Of a DNA stretch of 64,000 nucleotides, positions 36,073-45,852 are shown piece by piece. Under the pieces are notes generated by a model. It worked only from the letters and a program-made list of their open reading frames with translations, was not told the origin of the DNA and did not search any database. A program made the translations under genes and the position numbers. Within the stretch, counting starts at the first letter, position 1; each line of letters opens with the position of its first letter. The stretch comes from Enterococcus saigonensis (GTDB lineage: Bacteria > Bacillota > Bacilli > Lactobacillales > Enterococcaceae): NCBI RefSeq assembly GCF_011397115.1, contig NZ_AP022822.1, positions 1,555,501 to 1,619,500 of the forward strand, given 5' to 3'.

Positions 36073-37442
36073 TATTTTTCACCTTCTTCGTCATTGAAAT
36101 ACTCTCGCATCATTTTATCAATCTCTGCTTTACGAGTCGGGTCACTTGTCGTTTGATTTTTGGACCAGTCTGGTAAATCTTCTTTTTTCACAATATTTTG
36201 TGTTCGGCTGCTATTTTTTTTGCGTTGCTCTTTAGCCGCTTGTTTTTCTTTTACCGTTTTTTGGACATATTTAATAGCAGCTTCTGGGGTATTAATTTTA
36301 TTTTGCGACCAGTCATTAGCTATTTGATTGGTTAATGCCTGTGGTAGTTGAGATTTATTTTGATCAACTAGTAAATAGTTCAATAAAATATTAATGACTG
36401 CTGTCGGTAAGGGGGATTTTTCCACCAAGTCCGTCAACAACCACTCCTCATTTTTCGTGACATAGCCACCTTTAGCCGCTTTCAAATTAACCAAGTACTC
36501 CATTGGCGCTAACGCTTCGCTATCTAAAATTCGATACCAATCTGCTTTTGTAAATCCTTGAGCTAACAAAGTATTTTTACGACGAATCTGTTGATCACTT
36601 TCGTAATTTGGCGTTGTTGTTTTTTTTTCTGATAAGATATTTTGGCTTTGTTTATACACAATATTTTTCAATTTTCGTGCATCAATTGTTCCATCTGCTA
36701 AAGAAACTGCTTCAGCCATTAAATTAGTTAATTGCACTTCATCATAACCAAACATTTCATGATATAGCGTAAGGCTATTTTTTAAAGAGTCTGTTAACTG
36801 CATAGGATTAATAAACTTTTTCGTCGCTAAATCACGCAACAAACTCCAATTTAACTGGTTTTTATCCAATGGTAGCTGTGTATCTGCGTGAGCTATCTCT
36901 TCAGTGACCGACTCAACTAGGGCTTGATTAGCTTGGTATTCTCTTTGGGAAAAAGTATACACAGAACCAAATTTTGTCGTTACTTCTTGGTAGTTAGCTG
37001 TTTGAATGTCTTGAGGTTTAAAGCGACGATTTAATTGTCGAAATTTATTTTGCCCTACTTTTACAACCAATAAAAAAGACATTAGTTCATCTTTTAAAAA
37101 GGCTTGTGGTGATAAAGGTTCCATTAAAACATATAAAAACCGAATTTCTGGTTGTTCTTGATAATAAGTTTTTAATAGTCCAATTCCTTCTAAACGTTTT
37201 TTGGCCACTTTGAAAGCCGAAATTCCGATATCTAAGGCATTAAGTAATTCTAAGTGGTTATATTCTTCTTGTGTATCTTCAAAGTCTTGTAGTAAACAAA
37301 AGTACAAAGCTAGCGCATCCGCACCAATAATTGGCTGATACAAATTTACCAAAGCTTTTTGTCCCTCACTTGTGAGGGGTAAACTTTTTTTTACTTCATA
37401 AACTGCTTTTGGTTGTAGGTTGGCTTCATAAGCATATTCCAA
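36072..37442 (-). CDS. dnaB: Replication initiation and membrane attachment protein DnaB
   Basis: A 456-residue primosome protein of the Firmicutes DnaB/DnaD family (not the helicase). It contains two DnaB_2 (DDBH2) domains: a central one around residues 200-270 and a second around 320-400 with the WSQNKINTPEAAIKYVQ signature. The C-terminus is basic and charged. Start is TTG at 37442, 10 bases after GGAGG. It follows nrdR by 18 bases. Confidence 0.94.
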   Translation of the reverse strand: MEYAYEANLQPKAVYEVKKSLPLTSEGQKALVNLYQPIIGADALALYFCLLQDFEDTQEEYNHLELLNALDIGISAFKVAKKRLEGIGLLKTYYQEQPEIRFLYVLMEPLSPQAFLKDELMSFLLVVKVGQNKFRQLNRRFKPQDIQTANYQEVTTKFGSVYTFSQREYQANQALVESVTEEIAHADTQLPLDKNQLNWSLLRDLATKKFINPMQLTDSLKNSLTLYHEMFGYDEVQLTNLMAEAVSLADGTIDARKLKNIVYKQSQNILSEKKTTTPNYESDQQIRRKNTLLAQGFTKADWYRILDSEALAPMEYLVNLKAAKGGYVTKNEEWLLTDLVEKSPLPTAVINILLNYLLVDQNKSQLPQALTNQIANDWSQNKINTPEAAIKYVQKTVKEKQAAKEQRKKNSSRTQNIVKKEDLPDWSKNQTTSDPTRKAEIDKMMREYFNDEEGEK

Positions 37443-37460
37443 AAAAATGCAGCCTCCAAT

Positions 37461-37937
37461 TTATTCAGATTCGTTTTTGCCGTTTGCTTTGGCAACAATA
37501 TCTTGTAATTCTTTTAAGAAAACCGACATATCTTTAAATTGACGATAGACACTGGCAAAGCGAATATAGGCGATTTCGTCAACATCCACTAAGTCTTCCA
37601 TCACATACTCGCCAATAAGTGTTGTAGAAATTTCGTTTTCTCCTAAAGAACGGACACGATTTTCCACATGGTCAACAATTTCTTCCATTTGTTCCATAGC
37701 AACTGGTCGTTTTTCTGCAGAACGAATTAACCCACGCAAAATCTTTTCTCGATTGAATTCTTCCCGTTCACCATTTTTCTTAATCACTAGTAAAGGTGCC
37801 GCTTCTATTTTTTCAAAAGTGGTAAAACGGAAGCCGCAATTTTCACATTCTCTTCTTCTTCTAATCGTACGTCCATCATCGGTTTGACGACTATCAATAA
37901 CCCGTGAACTATTATGGTGACATTTTGGACAACGCAT
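37461..37937 (-). CDS. nrdR: Transcriptional repressor NrdR
   Basis: A 158-residue repressor of ribonucleotide reductase genes. An N-terminal zinc ribbon (MRCPKCHHNSSRVIDSR, RRRECENCGFRF) is followed by the ATP-cone (residues about 49-139). The linkage to dnaB and dnaI is the standard Gram-positive arrangement and ties dNTP control to replication initiation. ATG 37937 has an AGGTG site, and a TATAAT -10 lies about 40 bases upstream (37975-37980). Confidence 0.97.
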   Translation of the reverse strand: MRCPKCHHNSSRVIDSRQTDDGRTIRRRRECENCGFRFTTFEKIEAAPLLVIKKNGEREEFNREKILRGLIRSAEKRPVAMEQMEEIVDHVENRVRSLGENEISTTLIGEYVMEDLVDVDEIAYIRFASVYRQFKDMSVFLKELQDIVAKANGKNESE

Positions 37938-38079
37938 CTTTTCACCTCATTTATTTTCTAGGAATTTTGCTTATATTATAACAGAAAAAAATTGTGTTGT
38001 ATTGTCTTGCATCTAAGAAAAGACAGCGTTATACGTTTTTACGCAATATTTTAAAAAACTAGCTTTCTTTTTAGATAAT

Positions 38080-38118
38080 AAAAAGCCTTGGAATAAAAAT
38101 AGCTTCCAAAGCTTTTTT
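38080..38118 (-). terminator. Terminator after coaE
   Basis: Minus strand stem AAAGCTTTGGAA/TTCCAAGGCTTT followed by TTATT. Confidence 0.75.
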
Positions 38119-38141
38119 ACAACATTACGTCAGAAAGACAA

Positions 38142-38744
38142 CTAGTCTTTATTTTTAAAATGACTTTCTAACCAATTGACGACTTGTTGGACTGTCGCCT
38201 CTTTACTACCATTATTGTCAAAAACAGTATCTGCTAAAGCCTTCTTTTCTATTAATGGCATTTGACTGGCAATCTTCATTTCTGCTGTTTTTTCGTCGAT
38301 ATGATCTCGTGCCATCAATCGTTTTTTTTGCTCTGAAAAGTCGACATATACTACAGCAACTTCGTCCATATAATGATCGTAATGACCTTCGTACATTAGA
38401 GGAATATCTGCCACAACTAACGGGCTGATTTTTTTTCCAGCAATAATTTGCCCTTTAATTTTTTGACGCAAATATGGGTTCATTAATTCATTCAATTGTT
38501 GCCGTTTTTGGCTATCTTTAAAGACTATCTCTCCTAATTTTTTGCGATTCAATTCACCTGTTGCACTTAGAATTCCCGACCCAAATACAGCAACAATAGC
38601 TGCCAATGCTGCTTGGCCAGGTTCAACAATTTCTCGTGCTATCACATCCCCATCAACAACAGGGAATCCCTTTTCTTTAAAAACATCGACAACGGTACTC
38701 TTACCACTGGCAATTCCCCCAGTAATACCTAACACAAAACTCAT
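38142..38744 (-). CDS. coaE: Dephospho-CoA kinase
   Basis: A 200-residue P-loop kinase catalysing the last step of CoA synthesis. The P-loop is LGITGGIASGKSTV at the N-terminus, then VDGDVIAREIVEPGQAAL and the lid LMARDHI. Start: ATG 38744 (GAGGTG site), two bases after the stop of mutM; an upstream in-frame extension overlaps mutM and is not used. It is the last gene of polA-mutM-coaE. Confidence 0.97.
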   Translation of the reverse strand: MSFVLGITGGIASGKSTVVDVFKEKGFPVVDGDVIAREIVEPGQAALAAIVAVFGSGILSATGELNRKKLGEIVFKDSQKRQQLNELMNPYLRQKIKGQIIAGKKISPLVVADIPLMYEGHYDHYMDEVAVVYVDFSEQKKRLMARDHIDEKTAEMKIASQMPLIEKKALADTVFDNNGSKEATVQQVVNWLESHFKNKD

Positions 38745-38746
38745 GC

Positions 38747-39589
38747 TCAGCACCTCGCAATTAATTTTTGACAGTGAGGACACAAATGAGTGCCACGTTG
38801 TGCTACTTTGATTTTTTCAATTGGTGTTTGGCAACGTGGACAAGGTTGTCCGGTTCTACCGTAAACATTTAGCGACAATTGGAACTTTCCTGCCTCACCT
38901 AATGCATTTAAGTAAGTCCGTACGGTAGTTCCACCAGCCGCTACAGCTCTTTTTAAAACATCAATAATTGCTAAACGTAATCGCTTGATTTCTGATTCAC
39001 TGAGGGTGTCACAAGGTTGCATTGGATGAATTTTCGCCAACCATAATACTTCATCAACATAAATATTTCCTAAACCCGTTACCATTTTTTGATCTAATAA
39101 CGCTGGTTTAATTTCCCGTTTTGTTTTTGCCAAATCTCGTTTGAATTGTGCTAATTTAAACGTTTCTGGAGTTGGTTCTGGTCCTAATTGCGCAATACTT
39201 TTAAATCTTTTGGCTTCCCCTTTTAATACTAGCTCCATTCTGCCAAATTTACGTACATCACGATATTGCAATTGACTACCATCTGTAAAATGAAAAATGA
39301 CGTGTGTATGTTTTGTCACTACTGCATGTGTCTGTGCGGAAAAAAACTCATATTTTCCTTCCATACGTAAATGAGAGATTAATTCATAATCAGAAAGTTC
39401 AAATATTAAATATTTTCCCCGACGATTAATTGTTTCAATTTTTTGACCACTTAATTCTTGCTTGAAGGTTTCTACTTCAGGCAGTGCGATGATTTTGGAC
39501 CAGAAAACATCCACTGTCGCAATTTCTTTATTTAAGATAAGCTGTGACAATCCTCTTCTGACTGTTTCTACTTCAGGTAATTCTGGCAT
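38747..39589 (-). CDS. mutM: Formamidopyrimidine-DNA glycosylase
   Basis: A 280-residue base-excision repair enzyme that removes 8-oxoguanine and formamidopyrimidines and cuts at the abasic site. The catalytic N-terminus PELPEVETVRRGL is intact (Pro2, Glu3), the lysine region is NRRGKYLIFELS, and the helix-two-turn-helix leads to a C-terminal zinc finger (CPRC...CPHC). It starts 12 bases after polA, whose product fills the repaired gap. Confidence 0.97.
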   Translation of the reverse strand: MPELPEVETVRRGLSQLILNKEIATVDVFWSKIIALPEVETFKQELSGQKIETINRRGKYLIFELSDYELISHLRMEGKYEFFSAQTHAVVTKHTHVIFHFTDGSQLQYRDVRKFGRMELVLKGEAKRFKSIAQLGPEPTPETFKLAQFKRDLAKTKREIKPALLDQKMVTGLGNIYVDEVLWLAKIHPMQPCDTLSESEIKRLRLAIIDVLKRAVAAGGTTVRTYLNALGEAGKFQLSLNVYGRTGQPCPRCQTPIEKIKVAQRGTHLCPHCQKLIARC

Positions 39590-39601
39590 CTTTTCCCCTT
39601 C

Positions 39602-42244
39602 TTATTTGGCATCGTACCACGTATCCCCCCAACTACTATCTGTAACAAGAGGGACGTGTAATGCCACAGCATTTTCCATGACTTCTTTTACTAGTTTATC
39701 TAATTTTTCTAATTCTGTAGTTGGTACTTCAAAAACCAGCTCATCATGCACTTGTAATAACATAACGGCTTTTAAATCTTCTTCTTGCAATCGTTTTGCA
39801 AGCTCAATCATCGCAATTTTTAAAATATCTGCTGCACTACCTTGGATTGGCGTATTAATTGCCGTGCGTTCAGCAAAAGAGCGGATATTAAAGTTACGTG
39901 CATTAATATCTGGCAAGTACCGACGACGATGATACAATGTTTCGACATACCCTTTGTCTTTTGCATCCCGTACAATATTTTCCATATATTGTTTAACCCC
40001 AGGATACTTTTCAAAATAAGTATCAATGTATTGTTGCGCCGCTTTTCTTGAAATTCCTAAATTTTGTGATAAACCATAATCAGATATACCATAAACAATC
40101 CCAAAATTCACTGCTTTTGCTTGGCGACGCATATTAGGTGTCACATCTTCGGCATTTTCAATTCCAAAAACTCGCATAGCAGTGCTGGCGTGAATATCTT
40201 GTCCTTCCAAGAACGCTTCTTTTAAGTGCTTGTCATCTGAAATATGGGCTAATACGCGTAATTCAATTTGAGAATAATCTGATGAGTAAATGACCCAGTC
40301 TTTTGCTCTTGGTACAAAGGCTTGACGGATTTTGCGCCCTTCTTCCAAACGAATGGGAATATTTTGCAAGTTAGGATCTACTGAACTTAAACGGCCCGTT
40401 TGGGTTAAAGTTTGGACATAACGGGTATGGATTTTTTGATCAGGTTGAATCACTTTTAATAAACCTTCAACATAGGTCGACTGAATTTTGGCAATTTGAC
40501 GATACGTTAAAATATCAGCCACGATCGGTGCTTGCTCTTGTAATTGTTCCAAAACATCTACTGCCGTTGAATAACCGGTTTTCGTCTTTTTAATTACAGG
40601 AAGTCCCATCTTTTCAAAAAGAATAACACCCAATTGTTTCGGTGAATTCAAATTAAACACTTCGCCTGCTTCTGCATAAATTTTTTCTTCAATCTCATGC
40701 AAGCGCGTAGCAAATTCTCCTTTCATATCCAAAAGACGTTTACTGTCAACAGTGATACCAGCTATTTCCATCTCTGCTAGAATTTGGGATAAAGGTAATT
40801 CCATTTGATAAAACAAATCGCTCTGATTTTTTTCTTTCAAATCTTCAGCTAGTTTTTCACTTAAAAATAAAATTGCCTTCACTTTACGCGCTAAATGAGC
40901 ATAAAAGTCTTCCATGTTTTCTGGCAAGCCTTTTTTTGCACCTTTGCCATAAACGGCTTCGTCTGTTTGGATATCTGTAAAGCCGTAATGTTCTGCCACC
41001 CCTGCAATGTCGTTATTGCTATCATTGGTATCTAACAAATATGCAGCAAGTAACACATCAAAAGTAATGCCTTGTGGTCGTTTGGCATAACGTTTTAAAG
41101 CAACGTAAGTACGTTTGGCATCATATGTTTTTTTATTATTTTTTTCTTGTAACCAATTTTGAAAATCTTGATTCTCAAATAAAGCTACATTATCTGTTAC
41201 GTAAATCTTTTTATCATTTCCCCAAGCAATACCAACAACGTCAGCCAGATGATAATTATCAACTAACATCTCAGGATATATTGCCATATCTGATTGGAAC
41301 ATATCCGCAGTAAATTCATCTACTACTTCAAACATAATTTCTGCCAAATCAGCTGGATCCTCGGTAATGTTTAATTTACTTAGAAATTGCTTAAAATCCA
41401 TTTCTTTGTAAAATGGCACCAATTTATCCAAATCTTTACCTGAATATGACAAGTCTTCAATTTTAATCGTTACCGGCGCTTCCGTATTAATAGTAGCTAA
41501 TTTTTTTGACAAAAAAGCTTGCGCTTGATCATTAATTAGGTTTTCTTTCATTTTGCTTTTTTTCAGTTGCGCAATATTTTCATAGATTCCTTCAACAGAG
41601 CCATACTCTTTTAAAAGCTTAATTGCTGTTTTTTCACCAATTTTAGTTACACCGGGAATATTATCTGAGGCATCACCAGCCAAACCTTTCATATCGATAA
41701 TTTGTTGGGGTGACAAGCCATCGTATTTTTCGGCAATGTGCGCTGGTGTATAAGCCTCAATTTCACTAACACCTTTTACTGTAATATCAACGGTCACATC
41801 ATCACTGGCCAATTGCGTTAAATCCCGATCTCCAGATAAGATTACCACTTCAAACTCATCTTTATCCACTTGAGTTGCCAGAGTACCGATAATATCGTCA
41901 GCTTCATAATTTTCAAGTTCATAATGTTTTACACCGAGTGCGGTGATAAGTTCTCGAATGTAAGGGAGTTGTTCCCGAAATTCACCAGGAGTTTTCGCCC
42001 GCCCGGCTTTATAGTCTTGATACATCTCTGTTCGAAAAGTTGTCTTACCGGCATCAAAGGCCACCAACACATGGGTTGGTCTTTCTTTTGTCATCACATT
42101 TTCAAACATTGTATTAAAAGCATAAATTGCATTCGTATGCAAACCATTCTTGTTTTTAAAGCGCTCCAGCGAATTATGCAAAGCAAAAAAAGCACGATAA
42201 GCTACGCTATTGCCGTCTACTAATAAAAGTTTTTTCTTCGTCAT
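39602..42244 (-). CDS. polA: DNA polymerase I
   Basis: An 880-residue family A polymerase. The N-terminal 5'-3' exonuclease is complete (LLLVDGNSVAYRAFFAL, ILSGDRDLTQLA, then a HhH with GVTKIGEKTAIKLL). The middle 3'-5' domain is degenerate, as is usual in Gram-positive PolA. The polymerase motifs are SSDYSQIELRVLAHISDD (A), RRQAKAVNFGIVYG (B) and LLQVHDELVFEVP (C). It processes Okazaki fragments and fills repair gaps. ATG 42244 follows AAGGAG. First gene of polA-mutM-coaE. Confidence 0.97.
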   Translation of the reverse strand: MTKKKLLLVDGNSVAYRAFFALHNSLERFKNKNGLHTNAIYAFNTMFENVMTKERPTHVLVAFDAGKTTFRTEMYQDYKAGRAKTPGEFREQLPYIRELITALGVKHYELENYEADDIIGTLATQVDKDEFEVVILSGDRDLTQLASDDVTVDITVKGVSEIEAYTPAHIAEKYDGLSPQQIIDMKGLAGDASDNIPGVTKIGEKTAIKLLKEYGSVEGIYENIAQLKKSKMKENLINDQAQAFLSKKLATINTEAPVTIKIEDLSYSGKDLDKLVPFYKEMDFKQFLSKLNITEDPADLAEIMFEVVDEFTADMFQSDMAIYPEMLVDNYHLADVVGIAWGNDKKIYVTDNVALFENQDFQNWLQEKNNKKTYDAKRTYVALKRYAKRPQGITFDVLLAAYLLDTNDSNNDIAGVAEHYGFTDIQTDEAVYGKGAKKGLPENMEDFYAHLARKVKAILFLSEKLAEDLKEKNQSDLFYQMELPLSQILAEMEIAGITVDSKRLLDMKGEFATRLHEIEEKIYAEAGEVFNLNSPKQLGVILFEKMGLPVIKKTKTGYSTAVDVLEQLQEQAPIVADILTYRQIAKIQSTYVEGLLKVIQPDQKIHTRYVQTLTQTGRLSSVDPNLQNIPIRLEEGRKIRQAFVPRAKDWVIYSSDYSQIELRVLAHISDDKHLKEAFLEGQDIHASTAMRVFGIENAEDVTPNMRRQAKAVNFGIVYGISDYGLSQNLGISRKAAQQYIDTYFEKYPGVKQYMENIVRDAKDKGYVETLYHRRRYLPDINARNFNIRSFAERTAINTPIQGSAADILKIAMIELAKRLQEEDLKAVMLLQVHDELVFEVPTTELEKLDKLVKEVMENAVALHVPLVTDSSWGDTWYDAK

Positions 42245-42365
42245 CGAAATTCTCCTTATCTTGTTGATTTTCTAACAACAATTTGCTGCAATCCCACAAA
42301 AGTTCCTCTTTATTCTAACAAAGTTCTAGGAAACTAGCGATGATTAATGATCAGTAAATTTCAAA

Positions 42366-42404
42366 TAAAAAAGGAGAACTTGGTGATTTTTCCCAAGTTC
42401 TCCC
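42366..42404 (-). terminator. Terminator after the BI-1 family gene
   Basis: Perfect 11-bp stem GGAGAACTTGG/CCAAGTTCTCC followed on the minus strand by TTTTTTA. Confidence 0.88.
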
Positions 42405-42426
42405 AACAGTTATTGCGTCTTAAAAA

Positions 42427-43116
42427 TTAATCTCGACCAAAGATGCGTAAGAACGCCAATAACAAGTTAATGAAGTCTAAATAAAGTTGCAATGCTACAA
42501 AAACAGCGATTCCTGTATTTTCTGTTCCTCGACTTTGTTCATAATACGTTTTAATCATTTGATGATCATAAGCAGTCAAGCCTGCAAAGACAAAAACTGT
42601 TACAATTGACATCAAATATTCTACTGGACCACTGTGTAAAATTAAGCCATTTAACAGCATTGTGATTACAATTCCGATTAACGCAATGAAGCCAATACGT
42701 CCTACAACTGACAAATCTCTTTTTGTAAAAACGCCGAATAGTGCCGTTGCAGCAAACGTTGCAGTAGCAGCTCCAAAGGCTACATAGATCGTATTAATAT
42801 CATAGTGTAAAAGCGTAGCCGTTAAAGTTAGTCCATTTAACAAAGAATACACTAAAAAACCAGCAATTGTTATTGCGGGATTTTTTCTAGCCTTGGCTGC
42901 CAATACTAAAACTAATATTAGTTGGACAATCCACAAACCTAAAAATCCTAATGGAAAACCATTTATAAAGCGAATTGTTTGTGGTAGAAATGACGTAGCA
43001 CAAAGATAAGAAGTAATACCGCTAATCCCGAGTCCTACAGCAAAAAAAGCATAGACTTTAGCATAAAAACGATTTAATGTATCTTTTTCTACAACGGGTG
43101 TTTGATAGTTATTCAT
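42427..43116 (-). CDS. Bax inhibitor-1/YccA family membrane protein
   Basis: A 229-residue protein with seven transmembrane helices. Family features are the C-terminal FAGLTAYDHQMIKTYYEQ motif with its conserved Asp, and the closing LQLYLDFINLLLAFLRIFG. Bacterial members (YetJ) form pH-sensitive calcium-leak channels. The start ATG 43116 has an AGGGG site and overlaps the upstream MaoC-like gene by 8 bases, so the two are cotranslated. Confidence 0.92.
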   Translation of the reverse strand: MNNYQTPVVEKDTLNRFYAKVYAFFAVGLGISGITSYLCATSFLPQTIRFINGFPLGFLGLWIVQLILVLVLAAKARKNPAITIAGFLVYSLLNGLTLTATLLHYDINTIYVAFGAATATFAATALFGVFTKRDLSVVGRIGFIALIGIVITMLLNGLILHSGPVEYLMSIVTVFVFAGLTAYDHQMIKTYYEQSRGTENTGIAVFVALQLYLDFINLLLAFLRIFGRD

Positions 43117-43579
43117 GAATATCCCCTACACTTTCTGTTTCAATTATTGGAGGTTGCACCATTACGACTGCATCTAAAACACGAGCTTCTTCTGCATTGG
43201 TTGCTTCGACAGAAATTGTCACTACATCCTTCATTTTATCAACTTTAATTACTTCAAATGCAAAAGTCAATGTTTCATAATGATAAACAGGTTCAATAAA
43301 GTTTACCGAAAAATTCACCACATGTGATCCTGGACCAGGCAAATGTTTGGAAATAGCACTAGTAATAATCCCCATTAACATAACAGACGGTACAATAGGA
43401 CGTTGATAAGTGGTTTGTTGCGCATAATCATGCTGGATATAAAGCGGGTTAGCATCATTGGTTAATCCTAAATATAATAACAGCTGATTGTCTTCAATTG
43501 ATTCGGTTAAAGATAACGAATCACCTTCCTCAATTTCTTCGATGGTTTTCCCCATTTTTTTTACGCGATTGATCTGCAA
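43109..43579 (-). CDS. MaoC-like hot-dog domain protein
   Basis: A 156-residue single hot-dog fold protein. The hydratase-like motif is LTNDANPLYIQHDYAQQT (Asp and His at catalytic positions), followed by the RPIVPSVMLMGIITSA helix. Related proteins are enoyl-CoA hydratases or dehydratases, but no fatty acid genes are close and the substrate is unknown. Start: TTG 43579 sits 8 bases after GGAGG and is preferred; the ATG at 43594 overlaps that ribosome site. It forms a two-gene unit with the BI-1 gene. Confidence 0.78.
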   Translation of the reverse strand: MQINRVKKMGKTIEEIEEGDSLSLTESIEDNQLLLYLGLTNDANPLYIQHDYAQQTTYQRPIVPSVMLMGIITSAISKHLPGPGSHVVNFSVNFIEPVYHYETLTFAFEVIKVDKMKDVVTISVEATNAEEARVLDAVVMVQPPIIETESVGDIHE

Positions 43580-43728
43580 ACTTGATTCCTCCATGTTTTA
43601 ATATCGTTTTGTAGATTTCATAGCTATTGTATCAGAACGCCTTAAAAGTGCAAGTTTTGAAGCTAATCTATTCATACTATTAAAACTTTCTCTACTTTTT
43701 CAGCAACTATTAGAATTTCAATTTTTAT

Positions 43729-43762
43729 AAAAAAACTGATGCAACAAAAGCATCAGTTTTTC
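43729..43762 (-). terminator. Terminator after murC
   Basis: Minus strand stem AAAAACTGATGC/GCATCAGTTTTT, with T-tracts on both sides. Confidence 0.85.
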
Positions 43763-43819
43763 GTGTTTAAATTGTTTTTTATGACGCTAAGATGAGTTGT
43801 AGAGTAAAGTGTTTATTGG

Positions 43820-45154
43820 TTAAGAACGATTACGTGTTGTATTACTTAATAATTTTTCGTAAGCAGCTTCAAATTTTTGGACATCACCAGCACCCATGAA
43901 GATCATAACAGCATTTTCAAAATCCAATAGTGGCGAAACATTGTCTTCTTTAATGACTTGACCACCTTTTTTGATTTTATCTCCTAGATCTTCAATTTTG
44001 ACATCTCCTTGTACTTCACGGGCTGAGCCAAAAATATCACACAAGAAAACTTTATCAGCTAAATCTAGTGCTTCAGCGAAGTCATCCATTAGCGCAATTG
44101 TCCGCGTAAACGTATGCGGTTGGAAAACGGCAATAATTTCTTTATCTGGATATTTTTGACGTGCTGCATCGATTGTAGCTTTAATTTCAGCTGGATGATG
44201 CGCATAGTCATCAACGATTGTCATATCGGCAACTTTTTTCTCACTAAACCGACGTTTGACACCTGCAAAAGTTTGCATTTCTTCTGCAACTTCCGTCATA
44301 TCAATACCTTCTAAATACGCAATACCAATGACACCTAGCGCGTTTAAAATATTATGTTTACCAAAAGCTGGTAAACTAAAATGACCAATTTCTTTTCCTT
44401 TAACAAAAACATCAAACTCAGAACCTTTTGTTGTTCGTTTAATATTTTTTGCTTGAATATCGTCATTATCATTTAAACCATAATAATAAATTGGCGCTTC
44501 TGATTCTAATTTACGCAAGTAAACATCATCACCATAAGCAAAAATTCCTTTTTTCACTTGATGGGCCATTGATTGAAACGCTGTAAAAACATCTTCAATG
44601 CTCTTATAATAATCGGGATGATCAAAGTCAATATTGGTCATAATCGCATAATCCGGCGCATATGCTAAAAAGTGACGACGGTACTCACAAGCTTCAAAGG
44701 CAAAGAAGTCAGCATCTGGTACCCCATGTCCTGTACCATCACCAATCAAATAACTCGTTGGTGAGACGCCACTAAATACATGAGCTAATAAACCGGTCGT
44801 ACTTGTTTTACCATGAGAACCCGTAACCGCAATACTCGTATAGTCATTAATAAAACGGCCGATAAAATCATGGTAACGAATTACTTCGCAGCCTAATTCT
44901 TTGGCACGAACAATTTCTTCGTGAGTATCGGGAAATGCATTCCCAGCAATAACAATCATATCCGCCTTAATGTTATCGGCATTAAATGGTAAGATTGTGA
45001 TCTCTGCTTTTTCTAAATCTCGTTGTGTAAAGAAATATTTTTCAACATCTGATCCTTGCACATGGTATCCTTTTTCGTGTAAAACTAATGCTAGCGAACT
45101 CATGCCAGAACCTTTGATTCCAACAAAATGATAAAGCTTATCTTTGTCATTCAT
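43820..45154 (-). CDS. murC: UDP-N-acetylmuramate--L-alanine ligase
   Basis: A 444-residue Mur ligase that adds the first amino acid of the peptidoglycan stem. It has the N-terminal UDP-binding loop FVGIKGSGMSSLALVL, the ATP P-loop AVTGSHGKTSTTGLLAHV, the metal-binding DFDHPDYY and the C-terminal IVDDYAHHPAEI signature. ATG 45154 follows TTAGGATGA. It is monocistronic with its own promoter. Confidence 0.97.
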   Translation of the reverse strand: MNDKDKLYHFVGIKGSGMSSLALVLHEKGYHVQGSDVEKYFFTQRDLEKAEITILPFNADNIKADMIVIAGNAFPDTHEEIVRAKELGCEVIRYHDFIGRFINDYTSIAVTGSHGKTSTTGLLAHVFSGVSPTSYLIGDGTGHGVPDADFFAFEACEYRRHFLAYAPDYAIMTNIDFDHPDYYKSIEDVFTAFQSMAHQVKKGIFAYGDDVYLRKLESEAPIYYYGLNDNDDIQAKNIKRTTKGSEFDVFVKGKEIGHFSLPAFGKHNILNALGVIGIAYLEGIDMTEVAEEMQTFAGVKRRFSEKKVADMTIVDDYAHHPAEIKATIDAARQKYPDKEIIAVFQPHTFTRTIALMDDFAEALDLADKVFLCDIFGSAREVQGDVKIEDLGDKIKKGGQVIKEDNVSPLLDFENAVMIFMGAGDVQKFEAAYEKLLSNTTRNRS

Positions 45155-45300
45155 CCTAATTTAGCCTCTTTTCTTCCCTATCAATCATGTAAAAACTCTT
45201 TTTTGTTTTTGTTAGCTTTTTCAATCCAATTCGTCTTTGTCTCAAATTAAACAAAATCTTTAATTTACCAAAAAACGAGCTAATAATTTGCACGAGGTTC

Positions 45301-45329
45301 ATTATCTAACAAAAACGGTAAAAATTCAA
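45301..45329 (-). promoter_or_regulatory. Likely murC promoter
   Basis: Minus strand: TTGAAT (45324-45329), 17 bp, GATAAT (45301-45306), in the gap between sprT and murC. Confidence 0.6.
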
Positions 45330-45386
45330 CGAGTTTTATTCGAAAAGCGCCTAACATCTCCTCGTTAACGCGTTCTTTGTCAAAGT

Positions 45387-45851
45387 TTAATTAACAATTC
45401 TTAAAAATTCCAATTTTTGGCCACATTGACCACAGACAAATCGCTGTGTATTAATTTTCCTTTGACGCTTAAAAATTTGCCCACAGCCACTGCAACGATA
45501 CGTTACTTGTCGTCTAACTTGACTATTTTTTTCCTGCGGTAGTCCAGGTGCGTAGCGACTCCCTCCAACTTGTGCTAATAAAATTTTAAAATCACGATCT
45601 TGATGACGGTAGCCTTTTTTTAATAGATGCAGATGATAGTGACATAATTCATGTTTGATAATCCCCACTTGCTCTCTTGCAGAAATTTCTGCAAATAAAG
45701 TTGGATTAAAATCCAAGTGATGGTCAGTCAAATGATAGCGTCCTCCCGTTGTTTTCAAACGTGAATTAAAGACGGCACGATGCTGAAAAGGGCGATTAAA
45801 AAATTGGATCGAAATCTCTTCTACTAGTCGTTGTAACTGTATTTCTGTCAT
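45387..45851 (-). CDS. SprT-like zinc metalloprotease-domain protein
   Basis: A 154-residue protein with the SprT zinc motif IIKHELCHYHLHLLKKG and a C-terminal zinc ribbon (CSGCGQ...CGQCGQ). Eukaryotic relatives (SPRTN) cleave DNA-protein crosslinks; the bacterial role is unproven. It starts one base after the stop of tex (GAATAATATG), so the two genes are translationally linked. Confidence 0.92.
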   Translation of the reverse strand: MTEIQLQRLVEEISIQFFNRPFQHRAVFNSRLKTTGGRYHLTDHHLDFNPTLFAEISAREQVGIIKHELCHYHLHLLKKGYRHQDRDFKILLAQVGGSRYAPGLPQEKNSQVRRQVTYRCSGCGQIFKRQRKINTQRFVCGQCGQKLEFLRIVN

Positions 45852-45852
45852 A

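Noticed and set aside
45280..45357. 25-codon ORF between sprT and murC (MLGAFRIKLVEFLPFLLD...)
   Set aside because: The ribosome-site-like GAGGAG touches the ATG with no spacing, and the stretch coincides with a good TTGAAT/GATAAT promoter for murC. Promoter is the simpler explanation.
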